Shown here: piece after piece, positions 51,492 through 59,541 of the stretch
How positions within the stretch are numbered: position 1 is the stretch's first letter
How the letters are laid out: the number at the start of each line of letters is the position of its first letter
Source: JANQQN01 sp964519665
GTDB taxonomy: Bacteria; Myxococcota; Kuafuiibacteriia; Kuafuiibacteriales; Kuafuiibacteriaceae
Reading direction: 5' to 3'
Assembly: GCA_964519665.1 (NCBI GenBank)
Contig: CAZFIV010000002.1
Location: 124,001 to 188,000, forward strand
Length of the DNA stretch: 64,000 bases
Made by a program: the position numbers and the translations under genes
Notes under the pieces: model-generated
Told to the model about the DNA's origin: nothing
What the model saw: the letters and a program-made list of their open reading frames with translations, nothing else
Database searches by the model: none

Positions 51492-53530
51492 CCATCGCTC
51501 CGTTGCGCAACTTCGAGTGCGCTACGTAGCCCCTCGGCCTGCAACTTCGACGTCCGGTCCGCGCTCGCAGGTTCTCTAGCCATCGCTCTGGCGGCTTCGC
51601 CATACTCATCCCACCACGCTTCGGCCTCCGAAACGGTCCACTCCGGCACCGACAATCGCTCCAACATTCGAATCAATTCGCCCGCGCTGCGGGGACGGTC
51701 GGTCGGGTCTTTCGCTAGGCAGGCGAGGATCACCAGCTCCAGGTCTTTCGGAAGTTCCGCCCCCAACCGGGAAGAGAGCCCCTCGGGCGGCTCGTGCAAT
51801 TGCGCTTCAAGAAGATCCGTGACGTTGTCTCGCTCGAAGACCGGCGTCCCGGTTAGCAAGAAGTAGCCCACGGCTCCGATTCCGTACAAATCGGCCCGGG
51901 GCCCGACATCATCGGGGGTCGCGATCATCTCCGGCGGCAAGTATGCGGGGGTGCCAACCACGACACCCTTCCTCGACCCACCGGAGCCTCCACCGACCCG
52001 CACCGCCAAGCCGAAGTCGAGCACCTTGACCCAATCGGGGACGCCTCCGACCATCGCGATCATCACGTTGCTGGGTTTGATATCTCGGTGCAGCAGCCCC
52101 CGATCGTGAGCCTCACGCAGCGAGGACGCGACCTGCCGCAAAATGTGAACCACTCGAGCCGGCGGTTGCGGCCCCGAAACGGACACCATCGTGTCGAGGC
52201 CGATGCCGTCGAGAAGCTCCATCGCGTAGTAGAAGAGGCCTTCCGGCGTTCGTCCGTAGTCGAAGATCGCGATCGTGTTGGGATGCGTGAGCTGACTCGT
52301 CAGACGAACCTCGTTTTGAAACCTTTCTTGCGCGTCGGTGTCGAACGCCCGGTCGAGGCGTAACACCTTGACCGCCGATGGTCGCCGAAGCAGCGCGTGC
52401 CGAGCACGATAGACCTCACCCATGCCCCCGCCGCCGATGTGTTCTTCGATGACGTACCGACCGACGTTGCTGGCCTTCGCCAGCGCGGCCTGTAGTCGAA
52501 ACTCTAGTCGGTAATTCAGATATAGGGAGGCGACCGAGAGCGCGCCGAGCAACAAGGCCAGTGCGAGCACCACGAAACTCCATCGCATGAGCCTGGCGGC
52601 TTGACGCCTGACGAAGACAAACTGCTCCTCGGACACCTTCCGAGTGAGAGCCTCGATTTCATCGTGTAAAGACGAAATCTCGGTGCGGTACAGGGTCTCG
52701 CTGACGTTCCAATCCGACCGCGTTCGTAAGTCCACGACGGCCGGGACTCGGCGGGCGTAGGCCTGCGCTTCCGTCGCCGCATTGAGCAAAGCGCTCAGCT
52801 CCAGGCTGCGCCGGGGCTCCGACCACCGCTCGTCGACCTCGACCGAGAGCGCCTCCAACCCAGCGGCCCGACGGCGAACATCGGCGGCCAGGTCGGCCGT
52901 GCCGGCGTCTAGGAGCTCGAGAATCGCTCGGTCGGTCGCGAGATACGCAATCATGAGACGGCGCGCATCGTCGGCCGAGATGGGCTCTTCGGCGCCAACC
53001 GAATCAGCCGCGGCAGACAGATACGTCTCGATCTGCCGTCCGATCGGTCTCAAGGTCGTACTGTGCAGCGCCCTCGCCGGCTGGTTGTCGTCGGAGCGAG
53101 CAATGTCTTCTACGGACCACTGAAGATACCGAAGTCTACGCAGTTTATCCTGGATGGCTTCGACGTCGCGAATGACGCTCTCGGCTCGTAGGGTGCGAGC
53201 CGCGTCTTCTATTCGAACGAGGTTCGCAGCGACGCCTTCGTCCCAGATTTGGCGCCGGGTCTGCTTGGATGACTCGTCGCCGTAGGCGGTCCAGCCGCGC
53301 AGCTTGACGAAGGTCCGTTCGAGCTCGAGCTCGAGCATCAGGGATGCGCGGACCAGTGGTTCGCCCACGTCGCGCTGTCGTACCATCAGGTACTGAAGAA
53401 ACAGGGTGAAGGCGATCGTGGCGGCGGACGCTAGCATGCCGACGACGGCCATTCGGCCCCCCGAGTTGAGCAGATTGCCGATTCGACGCCGTCCGATTCC
53501 TCGCGTCGTACTGGTGGGCCCTTCGCTCAC
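51488..53530 (-). CDS. Ser/Thr protein kinase with N-terminal periplasmic sensor
   Basis: The 680-residue protein has a membrane helix (MAVVGMLASAATIAFTLFLQ) near residue 30, a periplasmic helical domain of about 280 residues, a second helix (WSFVVLALALLLGALSVASL) near 330, then a cytoplasmic kinase. Kinase motifs are intact: GGGGMGEVYRA, AVKVL, HRDIKPSN, DFGLA and PPE. This is the reverse of the common PASTA/PEGA plan, where the kinase is N-terminal. The sensor region resembles four-helix-bundle sensors of chemoreceptors and histidine kinases. It overlaps its upstream and downstream genes by 4 nt each. Confidence 0.9.
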   Translation of the reverse strand: MSEGPTSTTRGIGRRRIGNLLNSGGRMAVVGMLASAATIAFTLFLQYLMVRQRDVGEPLVRASLMLELELERTFVKLRGWTAYGDESSKQTRRQIWDEGVAANLVRIEDAARTLRAESVIRDVEAIQDKLRRLRYLQWSVEDIARSDDNQPARALHSTTLRPIGRQIETYLSAAADSVGAEEPISADDARRLMIAYLATDRAILELLDAGTADLAADVRRRAAGLEALSVEVDERWSEPRRSLELSALLNAATEAQAYARRVPAVVDLRTRSDWNVSETLYRTEISSLHDEIEALTRKVSEEQFVFVRRQAARLMRWSFVVLALALLLGALSVASLYLNYRLEFRLQAALAKASNVGRYVIEEHIGGGGMGEVYRARHALLRRPSAVKVLRLDRAFDTDAQERFQNEVRLTSQLTHPNTIAIFDYGRTPEGLFYYAMELLDGIGLDTMVSVSGPQPPARVVHILRQVASSLREAHDRGLLHRDIKPSNVMIAMVGGVPDWVKVLDFGLAVRVGGGSGGSRKGVVVGTPAYLPPEMIATPDDVGPRADLYGIGAVGYFLLTGTPVFERDNVTDLLEAQLHEPPEGLSSRLGAELPKDLELVILACLAKDPTDRPRSAGELIRMLERLSVPEWTVSEAEAWWDEYGEAARAMAREPASADRTSKLQAEGLRSALEVAQRSDG

Positions 53531-54507
53531 GGTGCCTCCCTATGTTTCGCGAGAACGTCTTCGAGGATGGCTCGCAGGAGCTTCGTCCGGGGGAGGACAT
53601 CGGAAGGATACTTACGACCGGGCGCCAGTCGCTGGACCTGCTTTCGTGGTAAGTCGAGCACACGAAGCAGGCGGTCCAGTTCGGCCACCATCATGATGCC
53701 CACGTCGATCAGGTCGTTGACGGTGGCCAACCGGTCGGCCTCCGTCCCGCCTTTCAGCTTGACCACCGACAACGAGTGGGCCCGCAAGAGCTCGGTCAGG
53801 AGGTCAAAGCAGGCCATCATCTCCTCAAAGACGTCCTGAGGGGTTTGGTTGGGTATCCAAGCGGGCTCGTTGGGCATCGGACGTCGGGTTTGGCTCAGAT
53901 GGATGCTCATCGTGTCGTGAATGAGCTTGGTGGTAATGGTATAGGCGTCTCGACTGTTGGCCCCGGTCTCCAACAGGTTATTGATCTCTCCGGCGAGCGC
54001 GAGCAGAACGTTGAACAGCACCGTCGGTGCGACATCATCCGACTGAGGCGCTCGGGCGGGTTCGACGGCGATGCCCAGCTTGCTTTTGGCGGACAGAATC
54101 TGTGCGAGCGCCCGGTCTAGCTGACGCAGAACGTCCGCGGGTGTCACGTCCGCTTTCGGAATGGGCGGGCGTTTGAGCTGAGGGGTGCGCAGCAACTCGA
54201 ACGAGAGCGCGCTGACGCGAACGCGGACACTGAGGGCGTTGAAGTACACCTCGGCCATCGATGCGCCTTCGCCATGGATCAGCGGCTTGTTGGGCTTCGG
54301 CCGACCCATATGTCGTCGAATGAGGTCCACGTTCTCCCGTAGCAGCAGAGCCCTGGCCAGGACGTCACCAGTCGTGATCTGTGACGGCGTGCTGAGCGAC
54401 CGACCGCTCGCCAGAGGCGGCGTCTGGACCGCCGAGGGGACTTCAGCGCGGCTTACACCGGGAACCAGCAACAGCGTCGTCGCGACCAAGACAGCGTCGA
54501 GCTTCAT
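53527..54507 (-). CDS. Exported helical protein with fourfold TPxDV repeat
   Basis: The 326-residue protein has a signal peptide (cleavage near SRA). The mature part shows four segments beginning with T/P-x-D-V followed by a helix: ITTGDVLARALLLRENVDLI, VTPADVLRQLDRALAQIL, QTPQDVFEEMMACFDLL and KYPSDVLPRTKLLRAIL. It looks like an internally duplicated helical domain. The function is unknown. Overlapping the sensor kinase start by 4 nt suggests it is the periplasmic partner that binds or presents the kinase signal. It is the first gene of the three-gene operon. Confidence 0.75.
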   Translation of the reverse strand: MKLDAVLVATTLLLVPGVSRAEVPSAVQTPPLASGRSLSTPSQITTGDVLARALLLRENVDLIRRHMGRPKPNKPLIHGEGASMAEVYFNALSVRVRVSALSFELLRTPQLKRPPIPKADVTPADVLRQLDRALAQILSAKSKLGIAVEPARAPQSDDVAPTVLFNVLLALAGEINNLLETGANSRDAYTITTKLIHDTMSIHLSQTRRPMPNEPAWIPNQTPQDVFEEMMACFDLLTELLRAHSLSVVKLKGGTEADRLATVNDLIDVGIMMVAELDRLLRVLDLPRKQVQRLAPGRKYPSDVLPRTKLLRAILEDVLAKHREAP

Positions 54508-54778
54508 GCCTCGATGCCCTACCAGATATTCGGTGACTACGACGAGGCCGGCCTGCGAAGTTCTGAAGGGTCTGCCAGTATCAGACGCCCGTCAACACCA
54601 GGTCGAGCGCACCCAACAAGTCGGTTCGGCGGTGGGCTACGGATCCGACCTTCGCGCCCCGGACCCGCCGACTGACGGCGGCCAGCTCGGACATGGAAAC
54701 GAAGCGGGTCGGCGGATCCGAAGCCGCCGATGGGTCGATGAAGGTTTCGGAGATCGACCTGCCGCGCGGTGGGTGGGG

Positions 54779-55252
54779 TCAGCTTTCTGGGTAGCGCTCT
54801 TGCGCGGCGTTCAACACGTTCCCGAGGTGACCTAGCTTTCGGCAGACCTCCTCGATGTCCGAGTCGCGCTCCACGCTCATCAGCAGCCCCCACATGAAGT
54901 CACGAGAGGAGACGATACCGACCGGCTTCTGCTCTTCGTCGCGGATCGGCAGGTGCCTGAACCCCTGCTCGCGAAGGATCTTGAAGCATCCTTCCACGCT
55001 CTCGCTGGCGAGGACGGTGACCGGGTTCGTGGTGCACACATCAGCGACCTTGGTCGCCGCCGGATCGAGTCCTTCGGCGACCACCCGGAACAGGACGTCG
55101 CGCTCCGAAAGCACCCCATGAATCCGACCGTCTGCCACGACGACCAGCGCGCCGAGCTTATTGTTGCGCATGAGCGTCGCGGCCTCCTTGACCGTATCGT
55201 CGCCGCCAACGGTGACCACTTCGCGGTTCATGATTGATTCGATTCCGGGCAT
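54779..55252 (-). CDS. Twin CBS-domain protein
   Basis: The 157-residue protein consists of two CBS motifs: MNREVVTVGGDDTVKEAATLM and, after a break, VCTTNPVTVLASESVEGCFKIL. Each is followed by a VVV-x-D-G or IRD-x-E segment and an SERD/SSRD turn. CBS pairs bind adenosine nucleotides and act as energy or redox sensors. It has no fused effector domain. It stands alone; about 270 nt separate it from the preceding operon. Confidence 0.9.
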   Translation of the reverse strand: MPGIESIMNREVVTVGGDDTVKEAATLMRNNKLGALVVVADGRIHGVLSERDVLFRVVAEGLDPAATKVADVCTTNPVTVLASESVEGCFKILREQGFRHLPIRDEEQKPVGIVSSRDFMWGLLMSVERDSDIEEVCRKLGHLGNVLNAAQERYPES

Positions 55253-55428
55253 CTTTCTTCCCTTTCTTCGGCCGAGTGGGGCCGCCCCCGCAGGCCGACT
55301 CGATGTACCGACGAATCATGCGCTACGAAGCGGCGGGAGCCAATCGATTCAGCACCATCGAGCGAAGATCGAGCGAAGTCTGAAGCGAGACTTGCAGCGC
55401 GTTGTGGTCGCTGGTCGGCGGGCCCGAG

Positions 55429-57165
55429 CTAGCCGAACAAGAGCCCATCGAGGTCGGCCGCGGGCGCGGGCCGAGCATACAGATATCCCTGCAACTCATG
55501 GACGCCCAGACGGGCTAGATAATCGCGGTCTTCGGTCGTCTCGACGCCCTCGGCAACGATGCGCATCCCCAGATCGAGGGCCATCTTCACGACGCTCTCG
55601 AGCATACAGGCGGTCTCGGGGTCGTGGGCCACATTGGTCACGAATGAGCGATCGATCTTCAACGTGTCAGGCTTCAGCATCTTCAGATAGCCGAGGGAAG
55701 AATAGCCCGTCCCGAAGTCATCGAGGGCGACCTTGATGCCCGCCTCCCGCAGCTCGTTGCGAACCGCCACCGCCTCCCGGGGATTTTGGATGACCACGCT
55801 CTCCGTGATCTCGAGTTGAAGCCGCTCGGGATTCATCCCCGCGTTGTTCACCTCTCGCGCGATGCGCGCCACCATCCGCCCCTGGGCGAACTCCGTCGCG
55901 GAGACATTGACCGACATCTTGAGGTCGCAACCACGCCTGCTCCAAGCGACCTGCTGAAGACAGGCCCGCCGAAGGGTCTGCATCGTCAAGCGATTGATCA
56001 GGCCTCGCTCTTCCGCGACCTTCACGACCTTTTCGGGGCTGATCCACCCGATGGTGGGATGTCGCCACCGAAGGAGTGCCTCGGCCGCGATGGCTTCATC
56101 GCCTTGCGGGGCGAAGATCGGTTGGTAGTAGACCTCGAATGCGTTGGCCTCGAGGGCTTCGTGGAGGTCCGCCTCGAAGCTGGTCTGCGAGATCAGCTTT
56201 GCGCTCAAGGCGGGGTGGTAGACCCGGGCCGGCCGGCGAGCATCCGAACTGCGCGTGGTCTCGCTCAGGGCGGTGCGCGCCGCGGCGAGCGCCGCTTCAC
56301 CCGAGGGGTGGTCGGCCACATCGCCGACGACACCGCATCGGGCCGAGAGAAAGACCGACCTCTCTTGCACGATCACGGCGTGCTCCAACGCTCGGGTGAG
56401 CGCTTCGGCCATGAGCTGGGCGTCGCCGTCGGTCGACGGCTGAAGCACGAGCGCGAATTCATCGGCGCCGCAACGGGCCACGAAAGCGCTCTTACTCTTA
56501 AGGGAGAGTCCGTCGTCGGGCGCCCCAAAGTCGATCGTCATCGTGCTCGGAAGAAGGTCGATCGTCTGCTCCGAAGCTTCCAGCAGTCTCTGTCCGATCT
56601 CGTGGCAAACCTTGCGCTGTCCGGCCTCGTCGAGCACCGCCGACAATAGATCCTGCAGGCGCTCGAAGCCGTACAACAACAAGACGTGCCGATAGGCTGG
56701 CGCCGGGCCCGACCGCAGACGATCGACATACTCGATCAGGGCGCGTTCGTTAGGGAGGCCCGACACGGGGTCGGTGAGCCTTCGGGCGAGCTGCAGGTCG
56801 CGCATGGCGAGCCCCTCGAAGATCGTCTCGGCTAACGCTCTGGCCTCGACCGGCTTGGTCAAATACCGAAAGACCTGGCCTTCATTGATGCTCCGCTGCG
56901 CGGCCTCGATCGAAGCCTGGCCGGTGAGGGAGATGCGAATGGTATCCGGATGCAAGCGTGCGACCTGGGCCAGAAACGCTGAGCCTGGCATCTGCGGCAT
57001 GCTCTCATCGCTGATGACGACGGACACTTCGGAGGTTTTCAGGATGTCCAGCCCCTCTTCGGCCGACGATGCCAGCTCCAGCGAGAACGGTTGATGCCTG
57101 AATAATCGCCGAAGCGTCTTCAGGTAGGTCTCGTCGTCATCCACCAACAAAACGGTCGGATCCAT
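55429..57165 (-). CDS. Response regulator with GGDEF and EAL domains
   Basis: The 578-residue protein has a receiver with phospho-acceptor Asp53 (VISDESMPQMPG) and the conserved TKP, a GGDEF-like domain where the signature reads GADEF, and an EAL domain. The EAL part keeps the catalytic set: AAEALLRWRHP, LEITESV, DDFGTGYSSL, KIDRSFV and EGVET. It is therefore a likely c-di-GMP phosphodiesterase; the degenerate GGDEF may bind GTP but is unlikely to synthesise c-di-GMP. Its start lies 4 nt after the histidine kinase stop. Confidence 0.93.
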   Translation of the reverse strand: MDPTVLLVDDDETYLKTLRRLFRHQPFSLELASSAEEGLDILKTSEVSVVISDESMPQMPGSAFLAQVARLHPDTIRISLTGQASIEAAQRSINEGQVFRYLTKPVEARALAETIFEGLAMRDLQLARRLTDPVSGLPNERALIEYVDRLRSGPAPAYRHVLLLYGFERLQDLLSAVLDEAGQRKVCHEIGQRLLEASEQTIDLLPSTMTIDFGAPDDGLSLKSKSAFVARCGADEFALVLQPSTDGDAQLMAEALTRALEHAVIVQERSVFLSARCGVVGDVADHPSGEAALAAARTALSETTRSSDARRPARVYHPALSAKLISQTSFEADLHEALEANAFEVYYQPIFAPQGDEAIAAEALLRWRHPTIGWISPEKVVKVAEERGLINRLTMQTLRRACLQQVAWSRRGCDLKMSVNVSATEFAQGRMVARIAREVNNAGMNPERLQLEITESVVIQNPREAVAVRNELREAGIKVALDDFGTGYSSLGYLKMLKPDTLKIDRSFVTNVAHDPETACMLESVVKMALDLGMRIVAEGVETTEDRDYLARLGVHELQGYLYARPAPAADLDGLLFG

Positions 57166-57169
57166 TGTC

Positions 57170-58162
57170 TTAGGCCTCTTCGGACAGCGGCGGGCAGATA
57201 GGCACCTCGATGATGAAGGCCGTTCCCTCGTCAGTTGCGGTCTCGAATCGAATACGCCCTCGATGGGCGGCGACGATGTTGTGGGCCATCGAGAGCCCCT
57301 GTCCGGTGCCCTGCCCCGCCGGCTTGGTCGTGAAGAACGGGTCGAAGACGCGGTCCCGAATGCTGTTTGGAATCCCGGTGCCGTTGTCGCTGATCGTCAC
57401 GACCACGTGGTCGCCGCTCGTCCCGCTCGTGACCCGAATCTGTCCTCGGCCCCGGTCGGCAGCCCGGATTGCGTGGGCGGCGTTGACGATCAGGTTGAGA
57501 AAGACGGTGTTGAGGTCATCGGCCCAACACTTGACCCGCGGAATGTCGCCAAGGTCGAGTTCCAGATCCGCGACCGGCTCGTATTCACCGCGGGCGATGG
57601 TCAGTGCGTCACGAAGCCCTTGATTGAGATCGTGGTACGCCATGTCGGCGTGATGGGGGTGAGAAAACGACCGCATCGCAACAACGACCTTCGCCATGCG
57701 TGCGGCCCCGAGCCGCAGGCTGGCGAGCGCTTCGGGGAGCTCGGCCCGCAGATAGGGGAGATCGAGGCGCTCACAGTCGGCGTCGAACGCTGACCGCGCC
57801 ACTGGGTTGCCGGATGTCTCGAGACGAGTCCGCGCACAATCGATCACCGAGAGCAGACTCTCGAACGCCTCCTCGATGAAGCCGACGTTGTCCTGAATAT
57901 ACTGCACGGGGGTGTTCAGTTCGTGGGTCATGCCCGCGACGAGCGCACCGAGCGACCGCAGCTTTCGCGACTGACGAAGCTCGGCCTCGGGCCGCTTCCG
58001 CTCGGCCGGCCCCTGGGAAGTCTTGCCCAGGGCCAATCGTTCGGTAGGGTCCGCTCGCAGCTGTGGGAGGTGATGATCGGGTGTCACAGCCCTGGACCTC
58101 GCGCATCGGTAGCCATCTTGGGCGCCGTCGAGACGGCCGGAGCGTCTAGCACCGCCATTCAT
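57170..58162 (-). CDS. Soluble histidine kinase partner
   Basis: The 330-residue protein contains a dimerisation helix with phospho-His in MTHELNTPVQYIQDNVGF and a complete HATPase domain: N box FLNLIVNAAHAI, G1 SDNGTGIP, F box DPFFTTK and G2 GTGQGLSMAHN. No membrane helix or PAS domain is present; the first 55 residues look uncoded or degenerate. A GTG at 58087 is a plausible later start. It should feed phosphate to the adjacent REC-GGDEF-EAL protein, linking an unknown signal to c-di-GMP breakdown. Confidence 0.85.
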   Translation of the reverse strand: MNGGARRSGRLDGAQDGYRCARSRAVTPDHHLPQLRADPTERLALGKTSQGPAERKRPEAELRQSRKLRSLGALVAGMTHELNTPVQYIQDNVGFIEEAFESLLSVIDCARTRLETSGNPVARSAFDADCERLDLPYLRAELPEALASLRLGAARMAKVVVAMRSFSHPHHADMAYHDLNQGLRDALTIARGEYEPVADLELDLGDIPRVKCWADDLNTVFLNLIVNAAHAIRAADRGRGQIRVTSGTSGDHVVVTISDNGTGIPNSIRDRVFDPFFTTKPAGQGTGQGLSMAHNIVAAHRGRIRFETATDEGTAFIIEVPICPPLSEEA

Positions 58163-58411
58163 GAGCTTCTTCGGCGTCGATGAGCGCGAGATAAGCGCGA
58201 CGTGGAATCCGGAGCGTCCGGAGAGTCGGCCACCGCCGACCGATCGATCACCGGCGCTCCTGAATACGGGCTGGGCACTCGCTTAACACCCGATCGTTGC
58301 CGCAGCGAAGGCTACGACAGCGATGGTGGCGTCTACGTCTGGCACAGTCGTCGTCGATTCGACCCTGCCCCTTCCCTTGACGCGCGGACGCAAATACCGA
58401 CAGGCGGAATC

Positions 58412-59536
58412 ATGCGACGGTTCATTTATCTCGTCCCCGGGTTCTTTGGGTATAGCCGCCTCGGCGGGCTGAATTACTTTTTCCGGGTGCGCGAAGTACT
58501 CGAGGCGGCGCTCCGGGCCCGTGGGATCGAGGCCACGGTGATGGAGTGCCAGACGCAACCCACCGGCTCCATTCCCCGTCGAACGGATCGTTTGATCCAA
58601 GAGATCGAGGCCATGGGTGGTCTGTCGGCCGACGAAATCCACCTCGTGGGGCACTCGACCGGAGGCCTCGACATCCGGCTCCTCGCGACTCCCGGAGTGC
58701 GCGTCCGCAAAGACGACCTCGGTCGCCGTCTCGCCGACCGCGTTGCGTCGGTCATCACCGTCGCCACCCCCCATTTCGGCTCGCCGCTGGCCACGATCTT
58801 CACGACGCTCCCGGGCCGCAATCTTCTCGAGCTCCTGTCGACCATGGCGCTATCGCGACCGGGCCGGCTCGGGATCTTCTTTGGCTCGAAGCTGGCGATG
58901 AGTGTCGCCCGGTTGGATGATCTTCTCGGATTGAAAGATACGGCCCTCGACTACGCGGTCGCCAAGCTTCTTCAGTACATCACCCGCAATCCGGACGACC
59001 CCATCTGGACGTTCATGCGGGAGATATCCGACGACCAAGGGGCGCTCATTCAGCTGACGCCCGAAGGCACCGACCTCTTCAACGCGGCAGTCATCGACCG
59101 GCCCGGGATCGCTTACCGATGCATCGTGGTCGGAGCGCCGCCCTACGATGCCAAAATGCTGCTCGAGTTGATGGCCCGCGACCGCTCCCCCAGCGCTGCC
59201 CTCTTCCGAATCTTGTATGCGTTGGTTGCGCAAGAACACTCCGCCTATCCGTACCCCGATCCGCCCGAATCGGTCGCCCGGCTCGTGCGAGAGTCCCTGC
59301 CCTTTGCACTCGACAGCGAAACCAACGACGGAGTCGTCCCGACGTTGAGCCAGATCTATGGTCACCCAATTCTGACTGTGGTGGGCGATCACCTCGACGT
59401 GGTGGGGAAGTTCAGGAACGCGGGGGGTGACCCGATGGCCGGATGGCTTACATCCGGCGCGAGCTTCACGGAAGAGGACTTCCAACGGATCTACGGAGCC
59501 GTCGCCGATGAGGTCGCCAACACGGCGCGTTCCTGA
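58412..59536 (+). CDS. Lipase-like alpha/beta hydrolase
   Basis: The 374-residue protein starts with strand RRFIYLVPGFFGYSRLGG, then has a nucleophile elbow GHSTGG with the catalytic Ser. A C-terminal His in GDHLDVVGKF is a candidate for the triad. It matches the lipase/esterase class of alpha/beta hydrolases (triacylglycerol lipase or PGAP1-like). ATG 58412 has AGGCGG upstream, and no signal peptide is visible, so the protein is probably cytoplasmic. It converges on Rel, with 5 nt between stops. Confidence 0.83.
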   Translation: MRRFIYLVPGFFGYSRLGGLNYFFRVREVLEAALRARGIEATVMECQTQPTGSIPRRTDRLIQEIEAMGGLSADEIHLVGHSTGGLDIRLLATPGVRVRKDDLGRRLADRVASVITVATPHFGSPLATIFTTLPGRNLLELLSTMALSRPGRLGIFFGSKLAMSVARLDDLLGLKDTALDYAVAKLLQYITRNPDDPIWTFMREISDDQGALIQLTPEGTDLFNAAVIDRPGIAYRCIVVGAPPYDAKMLLELMARDRSPSAALFRILYALVAQEHSAYPYPDPPESVARLVRESLPFALDSETNDGVVPTLSQIYGHPILTVVGDHLDVVGKFRNAGGDPMAGWLTSGASFTEEDFQRIYGAVADEVANTARS

Positions 59537-59541
59537 CAGCC

